Assembly (NCBI GenBank): GCA_023418475.1
Contig: JAEZZO010000068.1
Coordinates: forward strand, 186,001-250,000
Source: Bacillota bacterium
Lineage (GTDB): Bacteria; Bacillota; Clostridia; Lachnospirales; Lachnospiraceae
Reading direction: 5' to 3'
DNA length: 64,000 nt
The notes beneath the pieces are model-generated. The model had not been told where the DNA came from. It saw only the letters and a program-made list of their open reading frames with translations, and made no database searches. Positions 34,901 through 42,598 of the stretch are shown one piece after another; position 1 is the first letter of the stretch, and each line of letters opens with the position of its first letter. The translations under genes and the position numbers were made by a program.

Positions 34901-35475
34901 CTTCCAATTCGAATGATTTTCTGCTGGATGAAGAAACGAATAAGCCAAAGGTTCTTGACGGAAGAAATGAGGTTATCGGTGGTATGGTTACGTCAAAAAC
35001 CGTAAAGACTACAAGAAATAACAGTATGATGGCTTTTATTACGCTGGAGGATTTATTTGGTGTAGTTGAGGTTATTATCTTTCCCAAGGATTATGAGAAA
35101 AATAAACTGCTTATCGAGCCGGACCAGAAGATCTTCGTTCGCGGAAAGGTTACGGTTGAGGAAGAAAAGCCTGCAAAATTAATCTGCCAGGATATTATAC
35201 CCTTTGATGCAATACCGCAGGAGGTATGGATTAAATATAGTAATCTGGAAGAATTTAAGAAGGACGAGCAATCTTTATATTCCCTGCTGGAGGAATATGA
35301 TGGGAAGGATTTGGTAGTCGTTTTTTGCGAAGAAGAAAAATGCATCAAAAGACTTCCGAAAAGCAGAGGAGTCAAAGCAGATACAAACTTAATTCAACGT
35401 CTTTTGACGAGATATTCTAAAGAAAACGTACGAATTACTGAAAAGAGTATTGAAAAAGTGGGGAAAATGGATTAG
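31987..35475 (+). CDS. dnaE: DNA polymerase III alpha subunit
   Basis: 1162 residues. N-terminal PHP domain ('FTHLHLHTEYSLLDGSGKI'), palm with catalytic acidic residues in 'TMPDIDIDFCYERR' and the fingers sequence 'GRGSAAGSIVSYSLGITDIDPI', helix-hairpin-helix region, and a C-terminal OB domain (about 990-1080, 'EVIGGMVTSKTVKTTRNNSMMAFITLEDLFGVVEV'). In Bacillota DnaE acts with PolC, extending primers on the lagging strand. A frame opens at 31918, but the GGGGGG-type ribosome site before ATG 31987 and homology of the N-terminus fix the start. pfkA follows 44 bases later, a common arrangement in Clostridia. Confidence 0.97.
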   Translation: MNFTHLHLHTEYSLLDGSGKIKELVLRAKELGMDSLAITDHGVMYGVIDFYKACLAEGIKPILGCEVYVAPNSRFDRELGNSEERYHHLVLLAENNTGYQNLMKIVSKGFLEGFYYKPRVDYEVLTQYSEGITALSACLAGEVAGNLLRGFYAEAKNVALKLQSIFGEGHFFLELQDHGMQEQKSVNQGILRLSQDTGIKMVATNDVHYTYAEDADPHDILLCIQTQKKVTDENRMRYSGGQYYLKSSEEMLTVFPYAKEALENTYEIAKRCNVAITFGEYKLPVYPVPAPYEAFEYLSLLCREGLQERYQPVSEELQERLRYELETIRNMGFVDYFLIVWDFIKYARDNDIMVGPGRGSAAGSIVSYSLGITDIDPIRFNLLFERFLNPERLTMPDIDIDFCYERRQEVIDYVTRKYGKDKVVQIVTFGTMAARMVIRDVGRAMDLSYAQVDTVAKMIPTELGITIDKALEANKELRQLYETDPQVKHLIDISKRLEGLPRHTSMHAAGVVIGKASIDEFVPLSRSSDDSVTTQFTMTTLEELGLLKMDFLGLRTLTVIQNAQKLINRNREREDKFDYRKIDYNDEKVYELISSGKTEGIFQLESAGMKSFMKELKPRSIEDVIAGIALYRPGPMDFIPKYIKGKNDNGHILYECPQLEPILSPTYGCIVYQEQVMQIVRELAGYSFGRSDLVRRAMSKKKESVMIKERKTFVYGNPEEGVTGCIGNGIPEAVANHIFDEMMDFAKYAFNKSHAAAYAVVSYETAYLKCYYPVEYMAALMTSVIDNPGKVSEYIYTCRQMNISILPPDINEGDTVFTVADGSIRYALSAIKGIGKPVINAIVTEREENGLFLNLKDFAARLSGKEVNKRTIESFIKAGVFNNLHSNRRQLMMSYVQILDGIAADKKKSLTGQFTLFDFVGEEEKLEYEPAMPEVEEYGKEQLLAFEKEVLGIYVSGHPLEEYEGRIKKNVTSNSNDFLLDEETNKPKVLDGRNEVIGGMVTSKTVKTTRNNSMMAFITLEDLFGVVEVIIFPKDYEKNKLLIEPDQKIFVRGKVTVEEEKPAKLICQDIIPFDAIPQEVWIKYSNLEEFKKDEQSLYSLLEEYDGKDLVVVFCEEEKCIKRLPKSRGVKADTNLIQRLLTRYSKENVRITEKSIEKVGKMD

Positions 35476-35519
35476 AATACAGTCATTGTTTAGTTGTTTA
35501 TTATTCGGAGGTCAAGATA

Positions 35520-36491
35520 ATGGGAAATGTTAAAACAATCGGCGTATTAACAAGCGGCGGAGATGCACCCGGCATGAATGCTGCCATTCGAGCCGTAGTA
35601 AGGACCGGATTAGCTGCAGGTCTTAAAGTAAAAGGTATTAGAAGAGGTTATAACGGTTTATTAGAGGAAGACATTATTGATATGGATTCCAGAAGCGTTT
35701 CCGAGATCATTCAAAGAGGCGGCACCATTCTTTATACGGCCAGATGTCTGGAAATGTTAAAGCCGGAGGTACAGGATACAGCAGCTGATAATTGCAGAAA
35801 GCATTCAATTGACGGTCTGGTGGTAATCGGCGGAGACGGTTCCTTTAAAGGTGCGCAGCAACTGGCAAGAAGAGGTATTAACGCGGTTGGTCTTCCCGGA
35901 ACAATTGACCTGGATATCGCATGTACCGATTATACGATCGGTTTTGATACGGCAGTGAATACAGCCATGGAGACAATTGATAAGGTAAGAGATACCTCCA
36001 CCTCACATGAAAGATGCAGTATAATTGAGGTTATGGGTAGAAAAGCCGGATATATCGCATTATGGTGCGGAATCGCAAACGGTGCCGAAGAGATATTAAT
36101 TTCGGAACGTTATGATTACGACGAACAGAAGATCATTGATAATATTATAGAAAAACGTAAGATCGGTAAGAAGCATTATATTATTGTGAATGCAGAGGGT
36201 GTTGGTGATTCCAACGGTATGGCAAAGAGAATAGAAGCAGCAACCGGAATGGAAACCAGAGCAACGATTATCGGTCATGCGCAAAGAGGCGGAAGTCCTA
36301 CCGCCATTGACCGTTTGTACGCTTCCATGATGGGAGCACGAGCAGTGGATTTATTGGTAGCCGGAGCAACTAAGAGAATTGTTGGCTACAGAGATGGTAA
36401 ATTCGTAGATTACGATATTGAGGAAGGTCTGGCGATGACAAAAGACATTGATCAATATATGTATGATCTGTCCAGAAGACTGTCCAGGTAA
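35520..36491 (+). CDS. pfkA: 6-phosphofructokinase (ATP)
   Basis: 323 residues. Converts fructose 6-phosphate to fructose 1,6-bisphosphate. The phosphate-binding 'GGDAPGMNAAIRAV' (13-26) and 'VVIGGDGSFKGAQQL' (the GGDGS form points to ATP rather than pyrophosphate) are present. The catalytic Asp lies in 'GTIDLDIACTDYTIGFDTA' and substrate residues in 'EVMGRKAGY' and 'GHAQRGGSP'. The usual TIDND is TIDLD here, a variant known in Clostridial enzymes. Start after CGGAGG. Its product, fructose 1,6-bisphosphate, is the classical activator of HPr kinase, linking it functionally to hprK/crh. Confidence 0.95.
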   Translation: MGNVKTIGVLTSGGDAPGMNAAIRAVVRTGLAAGLKVKGIRRGYNGLLEEDIIDMDSRSVSEIIQRGGTILYTARCLEMLKPEVQDTAADNCRKHSIDGLVVIGGDGSFKGAQQLARRGINAVGLPGTIDLDIACTDYTIGFDTAVNTAMETIDKVRDTSTSHERCSIIEVMGRKAGYIALWCGIANGAEEILISERYDYDEQKIIDNIIEKRKIGKKHYIIVNAEGVGDSNGMAKRIEAATGMETRATIIGHAQRGGSPTAIDRLYASMMGARAVDLLVAGATKRIVGYRDGKFVDYDIEEGLAMTKDIDQYMYDLSRRLSR

Positions 36492-36530
36492 ACACTAAGA
36501 TAATTTGATAATTTTATTAAAATACAGATT

Positions 36531-36578
36531 AGCCGGGCTATTGTCAGAAAGTATATTTCAGGCATTACCCGGTTTTTT
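36531..36578 (+). terminator. Terminator after pfkA
   Basis: AGCCGGG (36531-36537) pairs with the CCCGGTT region (36568-36574) and is followed by a T6 run ending at 36578. Confidence 0.75.
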
Positions 36579-36586
36579 GCAAGAGA

Positions 36587-36623
36587 GGGGAGGAGACACC
36601 TAAGAGGTGTCGAACTGAGAAAA
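36587..36623 (+). promoter_or_regulatory. Shine-Dalgarno, hairpin, start arrangement
   Basis: GGGGAGG (36587-36593) is too far (29 bases) from ATG 36623, but a perfect hairpin GACACCT-AAG-AGGTGTC (36595-36611) lies between. If folded, the effective spacing is about 12 bases. AGGTG in the 3' arm (spacing 13) is the alternative ribosome site. Confidence 0.4.
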
Positions 36624-38380
36624 TGAATCGTAGAACAAAAAAACTGCTGTCTTATTACAAACCATATAAGCTATTGTTCTTTACCGACATGTTCTTTGCA
36701 TTAGTGGCGGCTGCTATTTCCCTGGTCTATCCGATGATTGTGCGCTATATTACCAATCATGTCCTGACCTTAGGAGATTTATCGAAAGCCACTCCCATTA
36801 TTATTAAACTGCTTTTTATAATGCTTGGTCTTGCATTGCTGGAATACATCAGTAATTTTTTCATTGCTTATCAAGGGCATATTATGGGAGCCAAAATGGA
36901 ATTCGATATGCGTAATGATTTGTTTGAGCATTATCAGAAGCTTTCATTCAATTTCTTTGATAATCAAAAAACCGGACAGCTGATGTCTCGAATTACAAGT
37001 GATTTATTTGATATTTCTGAGCTTTGTCATCATGGTCCTGAGGATATTGTCATTTCTATCATTAAGGTGGTGGGTGCATTTATCATACTGATCCGGATTG
37101 ATCTTAGACTGACGCTATTGGTATTTGCATTCCTGCCTCTGATGTTTTTGTTTGCCTATTATATGAGAGGTAAGATGAACCGTGCATTTCGTAAGAACCG
37201 GGAACGGATCGCCGATATCAATGCACAGATTGAGGATAATTTGTCCGGCATTCGAGTTGTAAAATCCTTTGCCAATGAAGAAATAGAGATTGAAAAATTC
37301 TATGAGGGTAATTCCCGCTTTGTTCAAAGCAAGAGAGAAAGTTATAAAAATATGGCCAAATTCCACTCAGGGTTAACCTTTTTTACCGCACTGATTAATA
37401 TTGCAATGATTGCCGGAGGAGGTCTTTTTATTGCAGGCGGGTTTATCACGGTAAATGATATGCTGACATTTCTGCTCTACATTAATACATTGATTGAGCC
37501 GGTAAGGAAGCTTATTAATTTTACGGAAACCTTTCAGAACGGTATTACCGGGTTCGAACGTTTTAATGATATTCTTAATATCAGCCCGGATATTGTCGAT
37601 AAGAAGGAGGCCTGCACCCTACGGGAAGTTCGCGGAGAAATTGAATTCCGGGAGGTTGCCTTTAAGTACAATGATACGACATACGATGTATTCCGCCACA
37701 TTAATCTGAAGGTTGACGCAGGAGAATATATGGCATTGGTAGGTCCGTCAGGAGTAGGAAAAACTACGATGTGCAGCCTGATTCCCAGATTTTATGAGGT
37801 GTCGGAGGGCAGTATAACAATTGATGGTGCTGACATAAGGGACATTACACTGCGTTCGCTTCGTAAAAATATCGGAATTGTACAGCAGGATGTTTACCTC
37901 TTTGCCGGTACGGTTATGGATAATATCCGTTACGGGCGGTTTGATGCAACGGAGGAAGAGGTAATGGAAGCAGCAAAGAATGCGAATGCTCATGAGTTTA
38001 TCATGGAATTACCGGAGGGTTACCATACATACATAGGGCAGCGCGGCATTAAGCTTTCCGGCGGTCAGAAACAGCGTTTAAGCATTGCCAGGGTATTTTT
38101 GAAAAACCCTCCTATATTAATCTTCGATGAAGCAACCTCGGCACTTGATAACGAGAGTGAAAAGGTGGTTCAGGCTTCACTTGAGAAGCTGGCCAAAAAC
38201 CGCACAACCTTTGTCATTGCGCACCGCCTTACTACGATTAGAAATGCAAAGAAAATATTAGTTCTTACGGAGGAAGGAATCGAAGAAACCGGCACACATG
38301 AGCAGCTGCTTGCAGCAAATGGAATTTATGCTGACTTGTACCGGATGACCTTTGAGCGTAAGCACGAGGAGGTAGGATAA
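36623..38380 (+). CDS. ABC exporter, half-transporter (membrane + ATPase)
   Basis: 585 residues. Six membrane helices over about 1-310 (for example 'LLFFTDMFFALVAAAISLVYPMIV'), then a nucleotide-binding domain: Walker A 'GPSGVGKTT', Q-loop 'GIVQQDVYLFAGTV', signature 'LSGGQKQR', Walker B 'ILIFDEATSALD', and switch His in 'IAHRLTT'. BmrA/MsbA-like type IV exporter; it works as a homodimer, or with a partner that is not seen here. Substrate unknown (lipid, peptide or drug). Monocistronic between the pfkA terminator and its own terminator; the ribosome site is unusual. Confidence 0.92.
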   Translation: MNRRTKKLLSYYKPYKLLFFTDMFFALVAAAISLVYPMIVRYITNHVLTLGDLSKATPIIIKLLFIMLGLALLEYISNFFIAYQGHIMGAKMEFDMRNDLFEHYQKLSFNFFDNQKTGQLMSRITSDLFDISELCHHGPEDIVISIIKVVGAFIILIRIDLRLTLLVFAFLPLMFLFAYYMRGKMNRAFRKNRERIADINAQIEDNLSGIRVVKSFANEEIEIEKFYEGNSRFVQSKRESYKNMAKFHSGLTFFTALINIAMIAGGGLFIAGGFITVNDMLTFLLYINTLIEPVRKLINFTETFQNGITGFERFNDILNISPDIVDKKEACTLREVRGEIEFREVAFKYNDTTYDVFRHINLKVDAGEYMALVGPSGVGKTTMCSLIPRFYEVSEGSITIDGADIRDITLRSLRKNIGIVQQDVYLFAGTVMDNIRYGRFDATEEEVMEAAKNANAHEFIMELPEGYHTYIGQRGIKLSGGQKQRLSIARVFLKNPPILIFDEATSALDNESEKVVQASLEKLAKNRTTFVIAHRLTTIRNAKKILVLTEEGIEETGTHEQLLAANGIYADLYRMTFERKHEEVG

Positions 38381-38410
38381 GGAATACTAAGAATAATAGT
38401 GTTATAAGTT

Positions 38411-38467
38411 AAAATAAGGGATATTCGGTGAGCTCAGTAAAATAAGCCCGCCGGATATCCTTGTTTT
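38411..38467 (+). terminator. Terminator after the ABC exporter
   Basis: AAAATAAGGGATATTCGG (38411-38428) pairs with CCGGATATCCTTGTTTT (38451-38467). From 38468 to 38741 the sequence is AT-rich and nothing was recognised. Confidence 0.8.
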
Positions 38468-38741
38468 AATAAGCGGTTACCAAACATCTGAATGATACAA
38501 ATATTTTTAAAAAAGGTTACAAAATATTTTATTTAGGAATTGAACATATTAAATTAATAGTAACAGTGAGGCTTTACACAGTAACTTGAAGTTTAACAAT
38601 ATTTGAGCATTATTCGTGCTTTCTTATAACATAGATGGTAAATACTACATGTTGTTATCATTTATATTTATGGAACACTTTTATAAAATCGCGCGTCTAA
38701 TTACTAGAAAATGATTGAATACTGGCAGATACAATTAATGA

Positions 38742-38820
38742 TTTACATCATTTGTATGTCCATGTATACTATACTATAGCTATGGGTAATTGGGACGAAA
38801 GTGAAAAAAGTATAGTATAG
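38742..38820 (+). promoter_or_regulatory. Sigma-A promoter and inverted repeat of the ECF sigma gene
   Basis: TTTACA (38742-38747), a 17-base spacer, TATACT (38765-38770). The -10 is part of TATACTATACT (38765-38775), whose exact reverse complement AGTATAGTATA (38809-38819) ends just before the GGGGG ribosome site of the sigma gene. The dyad could be an operator, or an RNA stem only if transcription starts upstream of 38765. Confidence 0.55.
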
Positions 38821-38827
38821 GGGGATA

Positions 38828-39379
38828 ATGATGCAGAAAGATATTCAAAGTGACCTCCCGGAAAAACGCCCTGCATATGAGATAGAAGCTTTAATCCGGC
38901 AATATGGCAATGATGTACTGCGGACGGCTTACCTCTATGTAAGAGATTTAAATACGGCAGAAGATATTTTTCAGGAGGTATTTATTAAAGTTAATAGAAA
39001 TCTTGCTGCTTTTGAAGGAAATTCCAGCATTAAGACATGGATTATACGAATTACCATTAATACATGTAAGGATTATTTAAAAAGCGCATGGAATAAACGT
39101 GTTGTGCCGATGATGGAATACCAGGAGGACATGTTAGTCAGTGAGACAGATTATGAGGATGTAGAGAAGAAGGATACCAGAGAGCTTGTACGAAAGACTG
39201 TACTTGCACTTCCGGCAAAATATAAAGATGTTGTATTATGTGTGTATTTTCAGAATATGACAATAACCGAAGCAGCGAATGCGTTAAATATCGCGGAAGG
39301 TACCGCAAAGAGCAGGCTGTCAAGGGCCAGACTAAAGCTGAAAACAATTTTGGAAAGGAGGATTTCAGATGAGCTATAA
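38828..39379 (+). CDS. ECF-type RNA polymerase sigma factor
   Basis: 183 residues. Region 2 ('IEALIRQYGNDVLRTAYLYVRDLNTAEDIFQEVFIKVNRNLAAFEGNSSIKTWIIRITINTCKDYLKS') and region 4 ('LALPAKYKDVVLCVYFQNMTITEAANALNIAEGTAKSRLSRARLKLK') are complete; region 3 is absent, as in all ECF sigmas. It directs transcription of an unknown stress or surface regulon. Starts at 38828 or 38831 (two adjacent ATGs) after AGGGGG. Its 3' end overlaps the next gene by 11 bases, a classic sigma/anti-sigma pair with coupled translation. Confidence 0.93.
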   Translation: MMQKDIQSDLPEKRPAYEIEALIRQYGNDVLRTAYLYVRDLNTAEDIFQEVFIKVNRNLAAFEGNSSIKTWIIRITINTCKDYLKSAWNKRVVPMMEYQEDMLVSETDYEDVEKKDTRELVRKTVLALPAKYKDVVLCVYFQNMTITEAANALNIAEGTAKSRLSRARLKLKTILERRISDEL

Positions 39380-40586
39380 CAGAAATGATGACGACAGCAA
39401 GAAAGAGAAACATTTAGAAGATATATCATTTGGCGAGCTTGAGAAAGATGATCTAGAGATCAAATCATATCTGAATTCTTCCTTGGATTTAATGGGCGTT
39501 TATGTATCCGAGGATTTGATCAGTAAAACCCTTGCGGCAATCAAACAGGCGGATACCGAAAATCAGGAATCAAATTCTGCTTCCGGGAACCTGCAGCAGG
39601 TAAATAACACAGATGAAGCAGTTAATCATAAAAAAGACCGGGGTATAGCAGCAAATAAAGTGACCTGGAGAAAATATATTCGCCGATTTGCGGGCGTGGC
39701 GGCAGCGGTGTTAGTGTTGACAGCAGGTATTAATTTTACGAAAATGGGAGCAAAACTGGAGAAAGGACCGGCCAATGGTAGCAGTGCAGGCTATGATATG
39801 AAAACGGCTGTTTCAGATACGGCAGATACCAGTACATCGACCCAAAAGCAAGACGGGGCAGCAGGTGCAGCCTCTACACAGGAAGCACCGACAGTTACAC
39901 AAGCGGCTCTTGCTCCGGAGTATAATGCGAATTTATTTCGGTCATATGGAAATCTTTCTAAGCAGGCGGCCGGAGATTCTAATCAGAAAGAGGCAGTGGA
40001 ATCGAAAGAAAAGGATAGTGCAGCATCTGCTGCTAATGAGGACCGAGGAGCAGGTTCCCTATTGGAAAAACCGGAAAAGGCTTCCTTCCCGTTGGATGAC
40101 ATGGAGGGCGAAGAAAACGATTCGACAGTTTCTGGTACCGGTAATAATTCGGATAGCTCTTATCTGGAGGACAATAAATTAGCGCAAGGCATAACCCCCC
40201 CTGCACTTGGTTTGGGACAGAAAAAATATATTGACTTTACAGATTTTTTCTTGAAAGACGAAGCGCAGGCAGAGTATATCAAAATAACCGATATGCTGAA
40301 TAATACGGAAATTACACTTACCGCGCAGTCGGATATTGCTGATTTTTATGAAGTTATGGAGCAGCAGCAGTATACCGGAACAGTAAATTTATTAACAACA
40401 GATAATTATTCCATAAAAGTGAAAAGCCGTAAGCAGGAAGGTATTGCTTATTCTATACTGATCGGTGATAGCATTATGGTAAATGATAATACAGGATATA
40501 CTGTAAAGCAGAGTAATTATACAACAGATGATATAGCTGCTCTGGTTGCTAAGCTGGATGAGTTTTTTCATAAGTTAAGTCAATAA
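39369..40586 (+). CDS. Membrane anti-sigma factor
   Basis: 405 residues. The cytoplasmic N-terminal part (1-100) contains a helical segment 'LEIKSYLNSSLDLMGVYVSEDLISKTLAAIKQA', likely the sigma-binding region. One membrane helix (about 107-123, 'FAGVAAAVLVLTAGINF') follows, then a low-complexity Ser/Ala/Asp/Glu extracellular linker (about 130-265) and a folded C-terminal sensor of about 120 residues starting 'KKYIDFTDFFLKDEAQAEYI'. It would sequester the ECF sigma until an outside signal acts. No zinc ZAS motif (HxxxCxxC) is visible. Ribosome site GGAAAGGAGG lies inside the sigma gene. Confidence 0.8.
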   Translation: MSYNRNDDDSKKEKHLEDISFGELEKDDLEIKSYLNSSLDLMGVYVSEDLISKTLAAIKQADTENQESNSASGNLQQVNNTDEAVNHKKDRGIAANKVTWRKYIRRFAGVAAAVLVLTAGINFTKMGAKLEKGPANGSSAGYDMKTAVSDTADTSTSTQKQDGAAGAASTQEAPTVTQAALAPEYNANLFRSYGNLSKQAAGDSNQKEAVESKEKDSAASAANEDRGAGSLLEKPEKASFPLDDMEGEENDSTVSGTGNNSDSSYLEDNKLAQGITPPALGLGQKKYIDFTDFFLKDEAQAEYIKITDMLNNTEITLTAQSDIADFYEVMEQQQYTGTVNLLTTDNYSIKVKSRKQEGIAYSILIGDSIMVNDNTGYTVKQSNYTTDDIAALVAKLDEFFHKLSQ

Positions 40587-40616
40587 GTAAAAGCAGCTGT
40601 AAATACTTATGATCAT

Positions 40617-40670
40617 AAAAAAGGTTCCTGCGGATAATCCATGGTGATTTATCTGCAAGAACCTTTTATG
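40617..40670. terminator. Bidirectional terminator
   Basis: AAAAAGGTTCCTGCGGATAA (40617-40636) pairs with TTATCTGCAAGAACCTTTT (40649-40667), with A- and T-runs at both ends. It serves the anti-sigma gene and the convergent gene at 40718. Confidence 0.85.
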
Positions 40671-40717
40671 AATGAAAAATATGTTTCAATTAACATTTTA
40701 CACTTGGATAAAATATC

Positions 40718-41050
40718 TTATTGTTCATCCTCAGAAATTGTCTCATCTTCTTCGGAAACGGCGGAATCTTCAGCAGCTTTCTCAGAAGGCGTTGCATCGG
40801 CAACGGTTTCTTCAGTTTCTGTATCCTCAGCTGCAGTTGTTTTGCCGGAGTTCGTTATATTGATTGATACATATTCTCTGGTATCACCTTCCGTTTCATC
40901 TTCTGCATCAAATTCCTCGAAGTCGTCCTCGAAATCATCAAATTCATCTGAATTATCTTTGTTAATAAATTTCTTATAGACAAAGTAGGCGCCTGCTGCG
41001 ATAGATGCTAATACGGCGGTACCAAATATCAATTTTCCAAATTTCTTCAT
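40718..41050 (-). CDS. Small acidic membrane-anchored protein, unknown
   Basis: 110 residues. A short basic N-terminus (MKKFGK) and one hydrophobic helix (about 7-24, 'LIFGTAVLASIAAGAYFVY') are followed by a strongly acidic tail rich in Asp/Glu/Thr/Ser, with about 40 acidic residues, probably disordered. No family recognised. The ATG at 41050 follows GAAAGGAAG; a TTG three codons earlier is possible. The helix lacks a clear cleavage site, so the protein is probably anchored; the tail orientation cannot be determined. It lies next to the ECF pair but on the opposite strand. Confidence 0.65.
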   Translation of the reverse strand: MKKFGKLIFGTAVLASIAAGAYFVYKKFINKDNSDEFDDFEDDFEEFDAEDETEGDTREYVSINITNSGKTTAAEDTETEETVADATPSEKAAEDSAVSEEDETISEDEQ

Positions 41051-41204
41051 ATGCTGCAACTTCCTTTCATTTTTAATTATAATTATATACTATTATTCCA
41101 TTATAATTCGGATTTGGAAAAAAATAAAGTAAAAGTTCTATAAAATTTATATAATACTTTCCTGTGTACACGTTCCTATTTGTTGTGAATTTACGAATAT
41201 TACC

Positions 41205-41233
41205 TTTACTTTTGCTCATAAATATTCTATGAT
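41205..41233 (+). promoter_or_regulatory. Sigma-A promoter of the GT4 gene
   Basis: TTTACT (41205-41210), a 17-base spacer, TATGAT (41228-41233). The leader before ATG 41283 is about 43 bases. Confidence 0.55.
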
Positions 41234-41282
41234 GAATTTGACTGTGAGAATTACGTATATAAGGGAAAGGCAGGAAAGAATA

Positions 41283-42485
41283 ATGAATATAGGTTTATTT
41301 TCGGAGACCTATTATCCCGAGATTAATGGGGTTGCAACCTCTGTCTATATGTTAAAAAGTGAATTGGAAAAGCGGGGACATAATTGCTATGTCTTTACAA
41401 CTACAACACCGGGAGCGCCGGAGCATGAGCACAATGTATTTCGTGTTCCAAGCATACCTTTTATTTTCATAACAGAGCGTAGAGTAGGAATGTTTTATCA
41501 GCCAAAGCTTGCTCATATCATAAAGAAGCTTAATCTGGATATTATACACACTCATACGGAGTTTTCTCTGGGTATATTCGGACGCATCATGGCGAAGGAG
41601 CTAAAGCTTCCGATCGTGCATACCTATCATACCATTTATGAAGATTATACACATTATCTTACTCATTTCAAAGCATTGGACAGCAGAGCGAAGGCATTCG
41701 CAAGAACCTACTCTAAGGTATGCTGCAATACGGTGGAGCAGGTTATTGTTCCCACTGAGAAAACCAAAGAACTTCTTATGGCCTACAGTGTCCATAAAGA
41801 TATCTCCGTAGTGCCTACCGGTATAGATTTAAGTAAGTTTGACCCGAGTAATTATACTTTAGAGGATGTGACTTCTCTGAAGGAGAGATACCGGATCGGT
41901 GCGGAGGATAAGGTTATGATCTATATCGGCAGGGTGTCGCAGGAGAAAAATATTGAAGAAATTATACAGGCTATGCCACATTATATGAAGACCAGGAAAA
42001 ACGTAAAATTCGTTATCGTTGGCAGCGGGCCTGCGTCTGAGAAGCTTGAGAATTTGGTAAAACAGCTTGAATTAGAAGAATATTTTATCTTCACAGGATC
42101 GCAGCCTTGGGATACCATAGGACTCTTTTATCAGATGGGGGATGTATTTGTCAGTGCTTCCAAGAGTGAAACACAGGGACTGACCTATATTGAGGCCATG
42201 GCATCCGGACTTCCGGTTGTAGCGCGTCAGGATAAATGTCTGGAGGATATACTGGAGCAGGGGGAGAACGGATATACCTTTACAAACAGAGAAGAACTTT
42301 ATTTCGGTCTTGACCAGATATTATTTTTGGACAAGCAGACGAGCTATGGTGAAAATGCTATACAGATGGTGAAAAAGTATTCAACACAGGAATTTGCTTA
42401 TCAGGTTGAAAATGTCTATCAGGAAGTTGTATCCCGTGAAAATATTTCCTGCAGAAGGGTAACCTACGATACAAAAAAAATATAG
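41283..42485 (+). CDS. Glycosyltransferase family 4, glycolipid-type
   Basis: 400 residues with the GT-B fold. The N-terminal acceptor domain begins 'MNIGLFSETYYPEINGVATSVYMLKSELEKRGH', the form shared with diacylglycerol glucosyltransferases and PimA-like enzymes; 'DIIHTHTEFSLGIFGRIMAK' and 'VPTGIDLSKFD' follow. The donor domain has 'IYIGRVSQEKNIEEII' and the retaining GT4 signature 'SKSETQGLTYIEAMASGLPVVA' with the EX7E-type pair. It most likely adds glucose to diacylglycerol or another lipid acceptor on the inner face of the membrane; the acceptor is inference. The longer frame from 41229 is rejected because GGAAAG lies just before 41283. Confidence 0.85.
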   Translation: MNIGLFSETYYPEINGVATSVYMLKSELEKRGHNCYVFTTTTPGAPEHEHNVFRVPSIPFIFITERRVGMFYQPKLAHIIKKLNLDIIHTHTEFSLGIFGRIMAKELKLPIVHTYHTIYEDYTHYLTHFKALDSRAKAFARTYSKVCCNTVEQVIVPTEKTKELLMAYSVHKDISVVPTGIDLSKFDPSNYTLEDVTSLKERYRIGAEDKVMIYIGRVSQEKNIEEIIQAMPHYMKTRKNVKFVIVGSGPASEKLENLVKQLELEEYFIFTGSQPWDTIGLFYQMGDVFVSASKSETQGLTYIEAMASGLPVVARQDKCLEDILEQGENGYTFTNREELYFGLDQILFLDKQTSYGENAIQMVKKYSTQEFAYQVENVYQEVVSRENISCRRVTYDTKKI

Positions 42486-42598
42486 CTTCCAGATCCGGAA
42501 AAGTAGTATATAGAATAAAATAAAACTGCCTGATCCGGTGTAAGGATAATCTACGCAGAGTATAAATGATAGGAAAAGAAAGGTACGGTATTAATAGG

